From Bifidobacterium jacchi (GTDB lineage Bacteria; Actinomycetota; Actinomycetes; Actinomycetales; Bifidobacteriaceae): a stretch of 64,000 bases of DNA. The translations under genes and the position numbers were made by a program. The stretch spans positions 22,751 through 86,750 of the forward strand of contig NZ_RQSP01000008.1 in NCBI RefSeq assembly GCF_009078285.1. The letters are read 5' to 3'. Every line of letters starts with the position of its first letter. Within the stretch, counting starts at the first letter, position 1. The notes below the pieces were generated by a model. It ran no database searches and was not told the origin of the DNA. It saw nothing but the letters and a program-made list of their open reading frames with translations. Shown here one piece after another: positions 29,655 through 40,910 of this stretch.

Positions 29655-31415
29655 CTACTGGCAGGTCGTGCCGTCCTTCGGCACGGTTCCGTCGATGAGA
29701 TAGTCGTCCACCGCGTTCGCCACGCAGACGTTGGTGGACGAATACGCGGTGTGCCCTTCGCCCTTGTAGGTGACCAGCACGCCGGAATCCAGTTCCTTGG
29801 CGAGATTCACGGCCGACTGGTACGGCGTGGCTGGGTCGCCCGTCGTGCCGACGACCACGATCGGCGCGGCGCCCTTCGCGGAGAAGTCGAGTTTCTCGAG
29901 ATGCGATCGGTCCTGCTTGAGCGCGTCGCAGCCGAGGTTGCTGTATGCCATGAATCGGCCGAACGTGGGTGATTTCTCGCTCAGCTCCTTGGCGATCTGC
30001 TTCTGGCGGGCCATGTCGGATGTCGGCGGGTTGTCCAGACAGTTGACGATGAGGTTCGCCTGCATCGAGTTGTCCTTGTATCCGCCGCCGGGCTCGCGCG
30101 CCAGATAGGTGTTCGTGAGCAGCAGCATCGTGGTCGCGGTTCCCCTGGACTTCATCTCGGTGAACGCCTGCGTCAGGAACGTCCAGTTGTCCTGCGAATA
30201 CAGCGGTGTGATGATGCCGTACATCAGGGCCACGCTGTTGACGTCGCCGCCGGATGCCGGCCAGGGCTTGGAATCGGCGCGGGAGAGCCATGACTGGATC
30301 TGCTTGACCGCCTGATCGACGCTGCCCCCCTTGAACGGGCAGCTGGCGTCGTTGTCGATGCAGTCCTTGAGATAGGCCTTGAGCGCGTTTTCGAATCCCA
30401 CCGATTGGTTGATGGTCTGTTCGGACGTGTCCTCCTGCGGATCGACCGCGCCGTCGAGCACGAGCCGGCCGGTCTGCTCGGGGAACAGCGCGGCATAGGT
30501 GGCGCCGATGAACGTGCCGTAGGAGAAGCCGAGGTAGTCGAGATGATCGGAGCCCAGCACGGCCCGCATCATATCGAGGTCGCGCGCCACCGACTGGGTG
30601 TCCGCATGATCGACGATGTCGTCGGGGGAGGAGTCCCGGCACGCTTTGGCGAACCGGTCGGACAGGCTGCGCAGCTGCTGCAGGTTCTTGTCCGTGGCCG
30701 GCGGCGAAAGGAAGTAGTCGTCGAGCAGTGACGAGTCGGTTCCGCAGGAGACCGCGGTGGAGCCGCCCACGCCGCGCGGATCGAATCCGACGATGTCGTA
30801 GTTCTCCGTCAGGCGGTTCGTGGCGCTGAAGGAGAGGAAGTCATTGAGGAAGTCCGCGCCGGACGCGCCGGGGCCGCCGGGATTGATGAACAGCGTGCCC
30901 TTGGATTCCTTCGTGGCATGGTGGATGGCAAGATGCAGGCTGATGGGCGTGGACTCAGCGTCGGACCAGTCGGAGGGCGCCTTGAGCGTGGCGCAGGCAT
31001 CGCCCTGAGCGCAGGATTTCCATGTGACGCTCTGCGTGTAGTAGTCGTCGAATGCCGCGTCGACGGAGTCCGGTCGGGCGCCGGGCGCGTCGGAGCCGTC
31101 GCCGCCCTGAGAGCCGCCGTCGGTGGTGCCGTGGGTGTTGTCGATGCTGACGGTCATCGTGTCGGTGTTCATGACTGCGGGCACGAGCGCCACCGCCGCC
31201 ATGAGACTGAATGCAGTGGCGATTGCGATGAGCACCACGGCCCATGCGGCCAGCGAGCTATGCGGCCGCGGGGGCACGTAGCCGTAGTACGGTGGCCTGG
31301 GCTGATAGCCGGGCTGCCCATAGGGAGGATACGCATGCTGGGATTCGGGCTGACTGCGCCTGTATGGCTGCTGGTCGCCCGGATTGAAGGACATGGGCTG
31401 CTGTGGTTCGCTCAT
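29655..31415 (-). CDS. Membrane-anchored alpha/beta hydrolase, tripeptidyl aminopeptidase-like
   Basis: This 586-residue protein resembles the Streptomyces TAP/Slp family of serine exopeptidases that remove tripeptides from secreted proteins. A Pro/Tyr/Gln-rich cytoplasmic N-terminus (1-55) precedes one membrane helix (about 57-80), which acts as a signal anchor. The hydrolase domain has the oxyanion segment NPGGPGASG, FDPRGVGGST, and nucleophile GFSYGTF (Ser about residue 296). The C-terminal TAP-like domain carries the likely Asp (TTGDPATPY) and His (GEGHTAY). It probably acts outside the membrane on peptides. It is divergent from the Lhr helicase. The ribosome binding site is weak. Confidence 0.88.
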   Translation of the reverse strand: MSEPQQPMSFNPGDQQPYRRSQPESQHAYPPYGQPGYQPRPPYYGYVPPRPHSSLAAWAVVLIAIATAFSLMAAVALVPAVMNTDTMTVSIDNTHGTTDGGSQGGDGSDAPGARPDSVDAAFDDYYTQSVTWKSCAQGDACATLKAPSDWSDAESTPISLHLAIHHATKESKGTLFINPGGPGASGADFLNDFLSFSATNRLTENYDIVGFDPRGVGGSTAVSCGTDSSLLDDYFLSPPATDKNLQQLRSLSDRFAKACRDSSPDDIVDHADTQSVARDLDMMRAVLGSDHLDYLGFSYGTFIGATYAALFPEQTGRLVLDGAVDPQEDTSEQTINQSVGFENALKAYLKDCIDNDASCPFKGGSVDQAVKQIQSWLSRADSKPWPASGGDVNSVALMYGIITPLYSQDNWTFLTQAFTEMKSRGTATTMLLLTNTYLAREPGGGYKDNSMQANLIVNCLDNPPTSDMARQKQIAKELSEKSPTFGRFMAYSNLGCDALKQDRSHLEKLDFSAKGAAPIVVVGTTGDPATPYQSAVNLAKELDSGVLVTYKGEGHTAYSSTNVCVANAVDDYLIDGTVPKDGTTCQ

Positions 31416-31529
31416 GACACCAGTCTATCGTCGTTCGTCCTCATGGTGAAGGGGCGTGCCGTCCGATGCGTCGGCACCGTAGTTCCCAGGCGTGTCGCGT
31501 CGTCCTTGGCGCACAGCATAATCGAACAC

Positions 31530-34500
31530 ATGTGCGAATCTGTTGACCTGTTCTCCGCTCCCACCCGGGCATGGTTCTCCCATGCGTTCGGACGGCCCAC
31601 CGAGGTGCAGCGCGAGGCATGGCCCGCGATTCGCTCAGGCGGCAACGTACTGGCGATCGCCCCCACGGGTTCCGGCAAGACGCTTGCGGCGTTCCTCTCC
31701 GCCATAGACCGGCTGATGACCGAGGGCGAGGCGCGCGCCGTCCATGGGGTGCGTGTGCTGTACGTGTCCCCGCTCAAGGCGCTCGCCGTCGATGTGGCGA
31801 AGAATCTTGAATCCCCTCTGGGCGGCATAGCGAGGCAGTGCGAGGCCATGGGCGTCGCGCCTCCGCGCATCAGCGTCGCCACGCGCAGCGGCGACACCAC
31901 GGCGCGCGAACGGCGAGCCATAGCCGCCCATCCGCCGGACATTCTGGTGACCACGCCGGAGTCACTTTACCTGTTGCTGACTTCCAAGGCGCGGCGCATC
32001 CTGCGAACCGTGCGCACCGTGATCGTCGACGAGGTGCATGCCCTTGCGGGCTCCAAGCGTGGGGCGCATCTGGCGCTGAGTCTCGAACGGCTCGACATGC
32101 TCGTCGCAGAGCCGGTGCAGCGCATCGGACTGTCGGCCACCGTCAATCCCGCCGGCGAGGCGGCACGATTTCTGGCCGGTTCGGCTCCGATCACGATCAT
32201 CGATCCGCATGGCCGTCCGGGCATGCGACTGCGCGCGGTCGCCCCGCTCGCCGACATGCGCGATCTGAACTCGGCCGACATGCCGTCGAAGGCGGGAGCG
32301 GCGCAGAGCTTGCGAGGTGAACGGCATATCAGCGGGGTCACGCCGCGGATGATGCGGCTCGTCGGAACAGCATCCGACGGGGCGCACGGTGCAGGTGATG
32401 CCGGCAAGCCCGCCGATCACGCGAATCCCACGGGTGTGGCGGCAGGTCGAACCGGGTCGATCTGGCCCGTGGTGGAGCGCAGCGTACTCGACGAGATTCT
32501 CGCGCACCGCACCACGCTCGTCTTCGTCAACTCGCGTGGACTGGCCGAGCGTCTCACGGCCAGACTCAACGACCTCTACGCCGAAGGCCGTCACGGCAAA
32601 TCCGCCGGTTCGTTCGATGCGGATGACGACGCGAAAGGCGGTGCGGACGGGCATGTGGGGAAGAAGGGGCTCGCCACTCACTATGACGCCGTGGTGGGAT
32701 CCACCACCATGCTGGTGCAGTCGCATGACGCCGACGACGTGATCGCGATGGCCCATCACGGATCGGTGTCGAAGGAGCGTCGCAAGCAGATCGAGGAGCG
32801 TCTCAAACATGGCCGGCTGCGGTGCGTGGTGGCGACCAGCAGTCTCGAATTGGGAATCGACATGGGATCGGTTGATCTGGTCATCCAGATCGCGCCCCCG
32901 CTGTCGGTGTCGTCGGGTCTGCAGCGCGTCGGACGCGCGGACCACCATGTGGGCGGCGTGTCGCACGCGCTGTTCTATCCGCTGACGCGCGAGCAGATCA
33001 TAGGCGTGGCGACCGGCATCGAGGGCATGATGGCGGGTGCCATCGAACCGCTGCACATACCGCGCAATCCGCTCGACGTGCTTGCCCAGCAGACCGTCGC
33101 GGCCGCCGCGATGGATGATCTCAAACCGGACGAATGGTATCGCAGCGTGCGCCGTTCGGCTCCCTTTGAGGATCTTCAGCGGGACGTGTTCGACGCCGTC
33201 ATGGGCATGATGACCGGCACCTACGATGATGAGGAGTTCTCCGCGTTCCGGCCGCCGCTCATGTGGAATCGGGACGACGACATCATATCCGCGCGTCCAG
33301 GGGCGCAGCGGCTCGCCGTCACCAGCGGAGGCACGATCCCGGATCGGGGCCTGTACACGGTCGTGCTGCCTGAGAGCGAATCCGGCAGAGGACCGCGCCG
33401 GGTGGGTGAACTGGACGAGGAGATGGTCTACGAGTCGCGGGTCGGCGACGTGATCACCCTGGGAACCTCCACATGGCAGATTCAGGAGATCACCCGCGAC
33501 CGCGTCGTCGTCACGCCGGCGCCGGGACGCACCGCGCGCCTGCCGTTCTGGCATGGTGAGGGCCTCGGGCGAGACGCGGGCTTCGGGCGGGCGCGTGGCG
33601 GGTTCCTCAGACAGGTCTGCAGTGGTCTTGAAGACGCTCCGCAGGGTGAGCCACCCGACAATGCATCCGGGCCCGCGACTGCATCCGGCCGGACGCGGGA
33701 ACGCAGCGCGCCACGGTTTACGGTGCCGGTGGAACGTAGATTGCGTGAGGACGGTCTGGACGACAATGCCGTAGACAACCTGGCTGCGCTGCTGTCAGAG
33801 CAGCGGGCAGCCACCGGCGTGGTGCCCGACGACCGGCATATCGTCGTCGAACGATGCCGCGACGAGGAGTCGGACTGGCGCGTGATCGTCCATTCGCCGT
33901 TCGGGCGCCGCGTGCATGAGCCGTGGGCGCTGGCCATAGGTGACCGGCTGTCGCGCCGGTTCGGGTTCGACGGGCAGATCTATGCGGCGGACGACGGCAT
34001 CGTCATCCGACTGCCCGATATGGGAGGCGACGTGCCTTCACGTGACCTGCTGGTGTTCGATCCCGACGAACTTGACCGCATCGTGCGCGCGCAGGTGGGC
34101 GACAGCGTGCTGTTCGCCGCCCGGTTCCGCGAATGCGCCGCGCGCTCGCTGTTCCTGCCGCGCACCGATCCGGGCAGACGCGTGCCATTGTGGCAGCAGC
34201 GTCTGCGCGCGGCGCAGCTTCTGGGCGCGGCGCGCGCAAGACGGAATTTCCCGCTGCTTCTGGAGACGGCTCGGGAGTGTCTTCAGGACGTCTACGACAT
34301 GCCGGCGCTGCGCGAGATCATGGAAGCGGTGGGGTCCGGAGCCATCTCGCTGGTCGAGACGCAGACTCAGGAGCCGTCCCCGTTCGCCGAGAATCTGCTG
34401 TTCGGCTTCGTCGGCTCGGTCATGTACCAGTACGACATGCCGCAGGCGGAACGCAGCGCGCAGCTGCTGTCCGTCGACCCGGCGGTCCTGGAGCGCCTGC

Positions 34501-36596
34501 TCACGGGCTCGGACATGACCGCGCTGCTCGATCCTGAGGCTATCGCGCAGGTCGAACGCCAGCTCGCCTCGCGACGATTCTGGAACGAACTCGACGAGGA
34601 CGACGTGGCGGGGCGCGTGGCGCGCTATGCGAAGACGCATGGTCCGTTCACCGCCGATCGAATGATCGCCGATCTCGGACTCGATGCGCGGACGGCGGTT
34701 CATGCGCTGGACGAGATGGAACGCCGTGGAGAGCTGCTCAAAGGTGCGTTTCGTGCCGCGACGAAGACGGATGACTCCGCATCCGGCGGACAGACGGCAA
34801 CACAGTCGCAGACCCGGAAGGAAACCCAGGCGGAAGCGCCAGGCGAGATGCAGCTGCTTCACCGTGAGGTGTTCCGCCGCATCCGCGCGCTGTCGCTGGC
34901 CAGAATGCGCAAGGCGATCAAGCCTGTGCCTGCGTCCGTGTTCCAGCGATTCGTGCTGGACCGCCAGTCGGTGGCATCGGTCGGGGCGCAGCGTCTCGAA
35001 GGGGCCGACGGACTGGCGCAGGTCATCGAACAGCTCGAAGGAGTGGCGCTGCCCGCCGCGCTATGGGAGAGCGCCGTGTTCCCGGCTCGGATCAGGAACT
35101 ATACGCCGTCCATGCTCGACGAGCTGCTTGCCGAGGGCGACGTCGTGTGGGTGGCGGACGGCTCGCGCGGCTCGCAGTGCATCGGACGCATAGCGTTCCA
35201 TCCCTCGCGTTCGGCGATCCTTGCGCCCATGCAGACGCTGCATCGTACGAGCGACGCAGCCCGGCACCGCAATGGGATCGTCGACGGTGCAGCCGCAGCC
35301 GCGCATGACCTCGACCGCGATGTCATGAGCGCGATATCGGATGCGCTGTCGTACGCATCCGGTGCCGGCTCCTATCGGGCCGATCGGCTGGAGGACATGG
35401 CGCGAGCCGCATGGAATCGCCATAGAGCTGAACAGGGGAGCGACGGGAACGGTGACGACGGTCACGACGGTGACGGCACCGACATCACCGACATCACCGT
35501 GGATGACGCGACCGGTGAGATCATGGACGACGGCTGGTCGCATCAGGCATTCGAAAACGCGCTATGGGCGCTGGTGCGGCAGGGCAGCATCACCAACAGT
35601 TCGTTCTCCCCGGTGCGCGCGGTGCTTGCCGGCGGCGGGGCCGGCCCACAGACGAAAACGGTGCGCGTGGCTCGGCGACGGGTCAGACTCGGCACGCGGC
35701 TTCCGGCGCGTCTGGGAGGATTGTGGTCGCTGGTCGCCTCATCCTCATCCCGGTCCATGCCCGCCGATGGGGGCGAGGACTCGGACGAGGAATCGGGCAG
35801 ACGCGCCATCGCCATGGTGGAGGCGCTGCTGGACCGTTACGGCATCATCGCCCAGCCGCTCATCGACAAGGAGGACATCGACGGAGGATTCTCCGGCCTG
35901 TATCCCGTCCTTCGACGCATGGAGGAGCGCGGGCTGCTGGTCAGGGGCATGTTCGTCGAAGGATTCGGCGCCGCGCAATTCGCCGAGCGGGAGTCCATCG
36001 ACGCGTTGCGCGGCATGGCCGATGATGCCCGCGGCGGCGGGGGAGCGCTCGTCGCCATCGATGCGCTCGATCCCGCCAATCTCTACGGGTCGGCGATTCC
36101 ATGGCCGATTGCCGGTGCCGAATCCGAGCGTCATGCGTCAGCGGATGCGTCGACACCGCATGATGCACAGATTTCATCGGAAGGTCGAACGTCATCGGAG
36201 GAGCGGGTGCCATCGCAGGAGCAGATGTCGGCGGATGCGCCGCAACAGCGGGACCCTCCGTCGTCGGGCCAATTCGATGCGCGCGAGCATGCCGCCGGTC
36301 TACGTCCGTCACGGCGCGCCGGCAGCGTCGTCGTGACGGCACAGGGCAGACCGGTGCTGATGATCGTGCCGCGCAGCCATCGCCTGTTCGCGTTCGACGC
36401 CGCATCCGAAACCCTTCGCCGAGCCTGCGGCGAACTGGTCTTCGCGCTGCAGCGCACGATGGACTGCGAGGGCGTCGGCGGCATCACCGTAGCGGATGTC
36501 AACGGCTCACCGGTGAGGTCTCGTCCGCAACTGCTGCGCATGCTGCATATGGCGGGATTCGTGCCGTGTCCGCAGGGCATGAAGCTGTACCGCTGA
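31530..36596 (+). CDS. lhr: Lhr-family ATP-dependent DNA helicase
   Basis: A very large superfamily 2 helicase (1688 residues), similar to the Lhr proteins of Actinobacteria, which translocate on single-stranded DNA and are linked to DNA repair. Motifs in order are Q-motif region RPTEVQREAWPAI, Walker A APTGSGKT (about residues 46-53), TTPESLYLLL, DEVH (in IVDEVHALAG), SAT (GLSATVNP), ELGIDMGSVDLV and QRVGRADHHVGG. A winged-helix and beta-barrel Lhr core follows, then a long C-terminal region. Two polar low-complexity insertions occur, near 34760-34850 and 36110-36290. The start at 31530 fits the domain boundary; no ribosome binding site is seen, but CATAAT lies 7 bases upstream, so the message may be leaderless. 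Identification is good. Confidence 0.93.
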   Translation: MCESVDLFSAPTRAWFSHAFGRPTEVQREAWPAIRSGGNVLAIAPTGSGKTLAAFLSAIDRLMTEGEARAVHGVRVLYVSPLKALAVDVAKNLESPLGGIARQCEAMGVAPPRISVATRSGDTTARERRAIAAHPPDILVTTPESLYLLLTSKARRILRTVRTVIVDEVHALAGSKRGAHLALSLERLDMLVAEPVQRIGLSATVNPAGEAARFLAGSAPITIIDPHGRPGMRLRAVAPLADMRDLNSADMPSKAGAAQSLRGERHISGVTPRMMRLVGTASDGAHGAGDAGKPADHANPTGVAAGRTGSIWPVVERSVLDEILAHRTTLVFVNSRGLAERLTARLNDLYAEGRHGKSAGSFDADDDAKGGADGHVGKKGLATHYDAVVGSTTMLVQSHDADDVIAMAHHGSVSKERRKQIEERLKHGRLRCVVATSSLELGIDMGSVDLVIQIAPPLSVSSGLQRVGRADHHVGGVSHALFYPLTREQIIGVATGIEGMMAGAIEPLHIPRNPLDVLAQQTVAAAAMDDLKPDEWYRSVRRSAPFEDLQRDVFDAVMGMMTGTYDDEEFSAFRPPLMWNRDDDIISARPGAQRLAVTSGGTIPDRGLYTVVLPESESGRGPRRVGELDEEMVYESRVGDVITLGTSTWQIQEITRDRVVVTPAPGRTARLPFWHGEGLGRDAGFGRARGGFLRQVCSGLEDAPQGEPPDNASGPATASGRTRERSAPRFTVPVERRLREDGLDDNAVDNLAALLSEQRAATGVVPDDRHIVVERCRDEESDWRVIVHSPFGRRVHEPWALAIGDRLSRRFGFDGQIYAADDGIVIRLPDMGGDVPSRDLLVFDPDELDRIVRAQVGDSVLFAARFRECAARSLFLPRTDPGRRVPLWQQRLRAAQLLGAARARRNFPLLLETARECLQDVYDMPALREIMEAVGSGAISLVETQTQEPSPFAENLLFGFVGSVMYQYDMPQAERSAQLLSVDPAVLERLLTGSDMTALLDPEAIAQVERQLASRRFWNELDEDDVAGRVARYAKTHGPFTADRMIADLGLDARTAVHALDEMERRGELLKGAFRAATKTDDSASGGQTATQSQTRKETQAEAPGEMQLLHREVFRRIRALSLARMRKAIKPVPASVFQRFVLDRQSVASVGAQRLEGADGLAQVIEQLEGVALPAALWESAVFPARIRNYTPSMLDELLAEGDVVWVADGSRGSQCIGRIAFHPSRSAILAPMQTLHRTSDAARHRNGIVDGAAAAAHDLDRDVMSAISDALSYASGAGSYRADRLEDMARAAWNRHRAEQGSDGNGDDGHDGDGTDITDITVDDATGEIMDDGWSHQAFENALWALVRQGSITNSSFSPVRAVLAGGGAGPQTKTVRVARRRVRLGTRLPARLGGLWSLVASSSSRSMPADGGEDSDEESGRRAIAMVEALLDRYGIIAQPLIDKEDIDGGFSGLYPVLRRMEERGLLVRGMFVEGFGAAQFAERESIDALRGMADDARGGGGALVAIDALDPANLYGSAIPWPIAGAESERHASADASTPHDAQISSEGRTSSEERVPSQEQMSADAPQQRDPPSSGQFDAREHAAGLRPSRRAGSVVVTAQGRPVLMIVPRSHRLFAFDAASETLRRACGELVFALQRTMDCEGVGGITVADVNGSPVRSRPQLLRMLHMAGFVPCPQGMKLYR

Positions 36597-36839
36597 CCGA
36601 TTTCATCGGCTTTGCGGGCTTTTCGCCGTTCGACCGTGTGTGCCGTGTCCACACGGCGGCTTGTTCGTGTTCGGTGGCGCGTTGCGCGTTCGGCGGGGCG
36701 TGCTCAAGCCGCCGCGAAGGCCGGGTTTCAGCCGCGATGACTGGGGTTGCGACGACCGCGACGGCAACGACCGCGTTCATGGCAACCGCGGCGACGATGG
36801 CGATAGCGGTGATGGCGACGGCGGCACGGGCAATGTCGG

Positions 36840-37817
36840 CTACAGCGCCTGATAGACGATGCGCACGGCCTGGGCGATGTCATCCCATGACGAGCCGTTC
36901 GTCAGCACCACGACGATCAGATCGCCCTTCGCCGAGTAGACGATGCCGGCGTCATTGAGATACGCGTCAAGAAAACCGACCTTGTCCGCGACGGTCACGT
37001 CATCGTCGAACGCGGCCGGAATGCCCTCGCGGTAGATCTGCCGCTCCATCAACGCCAGTATGCGATCCACCGACTCGTCGGTAAGACCATTGCGATGATA
37101 GAAATCCTCCAATATGGAGGACAGATCGTCGGCGGTCGTGCGCACGATGCCGTCGTTGCCGAACACGGTTCCGCTCGCGCCCGCGGCGACGGCGCGGGCG
37201 GTGGTCTCGTCATTCGACGACACGCTGGTCAGCCATGCGATCGGGCAATCGTTGTCGGAATTGACGATCATCGTATCGAGACAGGACTCCAACGTCATGC
37301 CGTTGAGAGCGGACTGCCACGACAATGCGCCGGACTCCACCATCGTGGCCATATCCCGCGCCACATACAGCTTGTAGGTGCTTGCGGAAACGAACACGCG
37401 TCCGCCGTTGATGTTCACCAGCTCATATCCGGTGCGCGCATCGCGCACCACCATCGCATACGATTCGGCACCGGCGAACAGATCGTCCAGAGAGCCGCGC
37501 ACCTCGTCGGTCAGATCGTGAAGCGGCTCCTTGTCCTGCGTGCTCGGATCGCCCATGCCGATGCGCAGCAGCTCCGGCAGCGTCCGGGTCCGTTCGATCA
37601 TCGCGTTGAGCAGCACCGCCTGCGCATCCCAGTCGCTATCGTCTCCGGATTCGTCGGGGGTGTGGTCGGCCTTGGTCGAAGGTCCGAACGGATACGGCAT
37701 CGTCGTCGAAGCGGCGGCCACCGCCGCGACCGCGTTCGGAGACAGCCCGGATGCGATCAGCGCCATCGCGACCGTGGCTGACGTGGCGGCATGACGCAAG
37801 CCGATGCGCATCCTCAT
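36840..37817 (-). CDS. Secreted class A beta-lactamase-like serine hydrolase
   Basis: A 325-residue exported protein related to class A beta-lactamases. A signal peptide covers about residues 1-35. The active-site serine motif SxxK is STYK (in FVSASTYKLYVARD, about 146), and the SDN motif is present as NSDND (about 188). The third motif, normally KTG, appears altered (DKVGF in VADKVGFLDAYLNDAG). Such proteins may act on beta-lactams or cell-wall peptides; resistance cannot be inferred. The start at 37817 follows GGAGG by 5 bases. It is convergent with lhr; the 243-bp gap is GC-rich low-complexity sequence (repeats of GATGGCGA type near 36795) with no supported gene. Confidence 0.87.
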   Translation of the reverse strand: MRMRIGLRHAATSATVAMALIASGLSPNAVAAVAAASTTMPYPFGPSTKADHTPDESGDDSDWDAQAVLLNAMIERTRTLPELLRIGMGDPSTQDKEPLHDLTDEVRGSLDDLFAGAESYAMVVRDARTGYELVNINGGRVFVSASTYKLYVARDMATMVESGALSWQSALNGMTLESCLDTMIVNSDNDCPIAWLTSVSSNDETTARAVAAGASGTVFGNDGIVRTTADDLSSILEDFYHRNGLTDESVDRILALMERQIYREGIPAAFDDDVTVADKVGFLDAYLNDAGIVYSAKGDLIVVVLTNGSSWDDIAQAVRIVYQAL

Positions 37818-38095
37818 GACAGCCTCCGATCAACGGCCGCAAACCAGCCTGGTCCGTGAACGATCACCTCCACCATAGCGGACATGGCGGAGCACTGCGA
37901 TGTAGACAGACGCGCCGTGCGCGCCGCGCGTTCCGCGCATGCAGCACGCACGGCGCGTCTGCCGGGTATGTAGGGTATGAGGTAGGCGTGTGCCACAGGC
38001 ACGTAATACCCTCTGCGCCGATGTCCGGCGGTGTCAGGAGGCGGTGTCGGAAGGCGGCGCAGGCAACGCCAGCGTCAGGCGACGAATCCGAAGCG

Positions 38096-40810
38096 TCAGG
38101 CGACGAATCCGATCGGCGAGGCGAGCTCCACGCCGGATGCGTCGCGCCGCATGTCGGGCTTCGGCAGCTCGACGGGCGAGCCGGAGTCGGTCGAAGCATG
38201 CAGAGGATAGGCTCCCACACATGCGAGGATCAGCGTGTTCTGCCCCTTGAGGAAGCGCTGCGCGCGCACGCCGGCGGTGCCACGGCCCTTCGTCGGATAC
38301 ATCTCCAGCGGGGTCACCTTCGCCGAACCGTTGTCCGTGCCGGCCAACGCGTCCGCATCGCCGGCGACCGTCAGCACCACGGCGCCGGACGAGGCCGACA
38401 GGCCGTTGCCGCCCTCCTCGTACGTCCATGCGATCTTGCCGGCGGGTATGGCGGCGAACGCCATCACACGGCACCCCTCGGCAAGCCGGATGCCGGCCAT
38501 GCCGCCCGCGGTGCGCCCCTGCGGGCGGACCAGCGCCGCGTCGAAGGTGAGCAGCGATGCGTCCGACGAGATGAACACCAGACGGTCGCCGTCGCGCGCC
38601 GGAGCGGCGGCCAGCACCTCGTCGCCGTCCTTGAGATCGATCACCGACCATGAGTCCATCGTCGTGGGAGCCTCTCGATTCCAGCGCTTGACCACGCCTC
38701 GGCGGGTGCCGATAGCCAGCGGGAGCAGCGCCGCGGCGGATTGCGAACCCGCGTCGGAACCGCCGTCGGAACCGGCGTCAACCGGATCGCCGTGCATGGC
38801 GATGGCCGCCACCACATGCTCGCCGTGCACGGGCTGCGTGCTTTCGGTCATGGCGATCAGCTCGTCGGCGCGCACGCCACCGGTCACATGCAGCGTCGTC
38901 GAGGCGGGCAGCGACGGCAGATCGCTCACATGCGCGAGCACGAGACGGCCGGCCGACGTGATCAGCGCATAGGAGGCGCGTGTGGACGTCGCGAAGATCG
39001 AACGGATCTGATCGTCCGCGGTACGCGGATCGGCGGCGGACCGCGCATGCCAGACATCCATCGCTGACGGCGTCGTCCGGGCGATCAGACCGGATGCGCT
39101 CAGCATCACCGTGCATGGCGCGTCCTCGATCTGCAGCGCCTGCGCGGCAGCGTCCTCGCGCCCCTCGCGTCGCGCCGCGGCCGCAGCGGCGACATCGGAT
39201 GCGGCATGCTGCGTCGTCGTCACCGCCTTGGCTGCGTCCAATGCCGCATCCCGCGCATCGTCGTCGCCGTGCGCTACCACCGGCGTGAGCGTGCCGGACT
39301 CGTCGGCGTCGAGCAGCACGGTGCGCCGAGGTGAGCCCCAGGCCTCGACGGCCTCGTCCATCTCCCGCACGACCACGGCGTCCAGCTCGTCGTTCGATGC
39401 GAGAATGCGGTCGAGCTCCTCGATGCGATGCCTCAGATCGTCGCGCTCGGCCTCAAGCTCGATGCGGCTCATGCGGGTGAGTCGGCGCAGACGAAGATCG
39501 AGGATGTACTGCGACTGTATGTCGTCCAGATCGAAGACGGCCATCAGGCGGCTCTTCGCCGCGTCGGCGTCGTCCGAGGTGCGAATCACCTGAATCACTT
39601 CGTCGATGTCGAGCAGCGCGAGCAGCAGGCCCTCGACCAGATGCAGCCGCTCCAGCGCCTTGCGACGGCGGAACGCGCTGCGACGACGCACCACGCCACG
39701 ACGGTGGCCGATCCACACGTCCAGCATCTCGCGCAGCCCCATCGTGTGCGGCCGACCGTCCACCAAAGCGACGTTGTTGATGGTGAAGTTGTCCTCCAGC
39801 GGCGTATGGCGGAACAGCTGCAGAAGAACCGCGTTCGGGTCGAAGCCGGTCTTGACCTCGATGACGATGCGGGTGCCGTTGTGCCGGTCCGTCAGATCGA
39901 TCGCGCCGGAGATGCCCTCCAGCTTATGGTTCTTCACGCCTTCGGAGATGCGTTCCAGCACCCGTTCGGGTCCGACCATGAACGGCAGCTCGGTCACCAC
40001 GATCGCCTTCTTGCGCGCCGTCACGTTCTCGATGTGCGTCGTCGCGCGCGTGGTCACCGTGCCGCGGCCGTCGCGGTAGGCATCGCGAATGCCGTCACGA
40101 CCGATGATGATGCCGCCGCCGGGCCAGTCGGGCCCCGGCACGTAGCGCATGAGCTCCTCCAGCGTGGCGTCGGGATGGGCCATGAGATGCTTGGCGGCGG
40201 CCACCGTCTCGCGCAGGTTGTGCGTGGCCATGTTCGTCGCCATGCCCACCGCGATGCCGGAGCCGCCGTTGACGAGCAGATTGGGGATCGCGCTCGGCAG
40301 CACGACGGGCTCCTTGAGCTTGTTGTCGTAGTTTGGCGTGAAATCGACCGTGTCCTCATCGAGCCCGGCGTTCATGCCGAGCGCCGCGGGGGCCAGCCGG
40401 GCCTCCGTGTATCGCGATGCCGCGGGCCCGTCGTCAAGGGAGCCGAAGTTGCCGTGGCCGTCCACCAGCGGCAGCCGCATCGCGAACGGCTGGGCGAGAC
40501 GCACCATCGCCTCGTAGATCGCCGAATCGCCGTGGGGATGCAGCTTGCCCATCACCTCGCCGACCACGCGCGCCGACTTCATGTACGGGCGGTCGGGGGA
40601 GAGGTTCATCTGCCCCATCTGGTAGATGATGCGCCGCTGCACCGGCTTGAGCCCGTCGCGCGCATCCGGCAGCGCTCGCGCATAGATCACCGAATAGGCG
40701 TATTCGAGGAACGACTTGCTCATCTCCTCGTTCAACGGGGTCTCGACGATGTGCTCCTTGACCTGACGCAGGTCGTAGGAGGAGTGCGCCGGTTTGCGGC
40801 CATGTGCCAT
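38096..40810 (-). CDS. parC: DNA topoisomerase IV subunit A (ParC; GyrA family)
   Basis: The DNA-cutting subunit partnered with ParE. It is 904 residues from the ATG at 40810 (GGAG 5 bases upstream). The winged-helix and tower domains include [40 protein letters not shown] and the catalytic tyrosine in [12 protein letters not shown] (about residue 128). The C-terminal domain is a beta-pinwheel, with Ala-rich stretches inserted around residues 540-620. The frame stays open upstream to 41023, which would add an acidic repeat encoded by the 12-bp tandem repeat; that longer start lacks a good ribosome binding site. ParE is encoded about 10 kb away on the other strand rather than next to it. GyrA instead of ParC is the main alternative. 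Confidence 0.9.
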   Translation of the reverse strand: MAHGRKPAHSSYDLRQVKEHIVETPLNEEMSKSFLEYAYSVIYARALPDARDGLKPVQRRIIYQMGQMNLSPDRPYMKSARVVGEVMGKLHPHGDSAIYEAMVRLAQPFAMRLPLVDGHGNFGSLDDGPAASRYTEARLAPAALGMNAGLDEDTVDFTPNYDNKLKEPVVLPSAIPNLLVNGGSGIAVGMATNMATHNLRETVAAAKHLMAHPDATLEELMRYVPGPDWPGGGIIIGRDGIRDAYRDGRGTVTTRATTHIENVTARKKAIVVTELPFMVGPERVLERISEGVKNHKLEGISGAIDLTDRHNGTRIVIEVKTGFDPNAVLLQLFRHTPLEDNFTINNVALVDGRPHTMGLREMLDVWIGHRRGVVRRRSAFRRRKALERLHLVEGLLLALLDIDEVIQVIRTSDDADAAKSRLMAVFDLDDIQSQYILDLRLRRLTRMSRIELEAERDDLRHRIEELDRILASNDELDAVVVREMDEAVEAWGSPRRTVLLDADESGTLTPVVAHGDDDARDAALDAAKAVTTTQHAASDVAAAAAARREGREDAAAQALQIEDAPCTVMLSASGLIARTTPSAMDVWHARSAADPRTADDQIRSIFATSTRASYALITSAGRLVLAHVSDLPSLPASTTLHVTGGVRADELIAMTESTQPVHGEHVVAAIAMHGDPVDAGSDGGSDAGSQSAAALLPLAIGTRRGVVKRWNREAPTTMDSWSVIDLKDGDEVLAAAPARDGDRLVFISSDASLLTFDAALVRPQGRTAGGMAGIRLAEGCRVMAFAAIPAGKIAWTYEEGGNGLSASSGAVVLTVAGDADALAGTDNGSAKVTPLEMYPTKGRGTAGVRAQRFLKGQNTLILACVGAYPLHASTDSGSPVELPKPDMRRDASGVELASPIGFVA

Positions 40811-40910
40811 GAGTGCTCCCATCCGCCAGTGATCGTTGCGGCCGCGCGCATGCGACCGACCGCACCATAGTAGCGAAACCACGGGATGCCGTGGCGGCGG
40901 GGGCGTCCGT

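Noticed and set aside
36499..36780. Small minus-strand gene with a signal-peptide-like start
   Set aside because: Overlaps the 3' end of lhr; no ribosome binding site; low-complexity Ala/Val composition.
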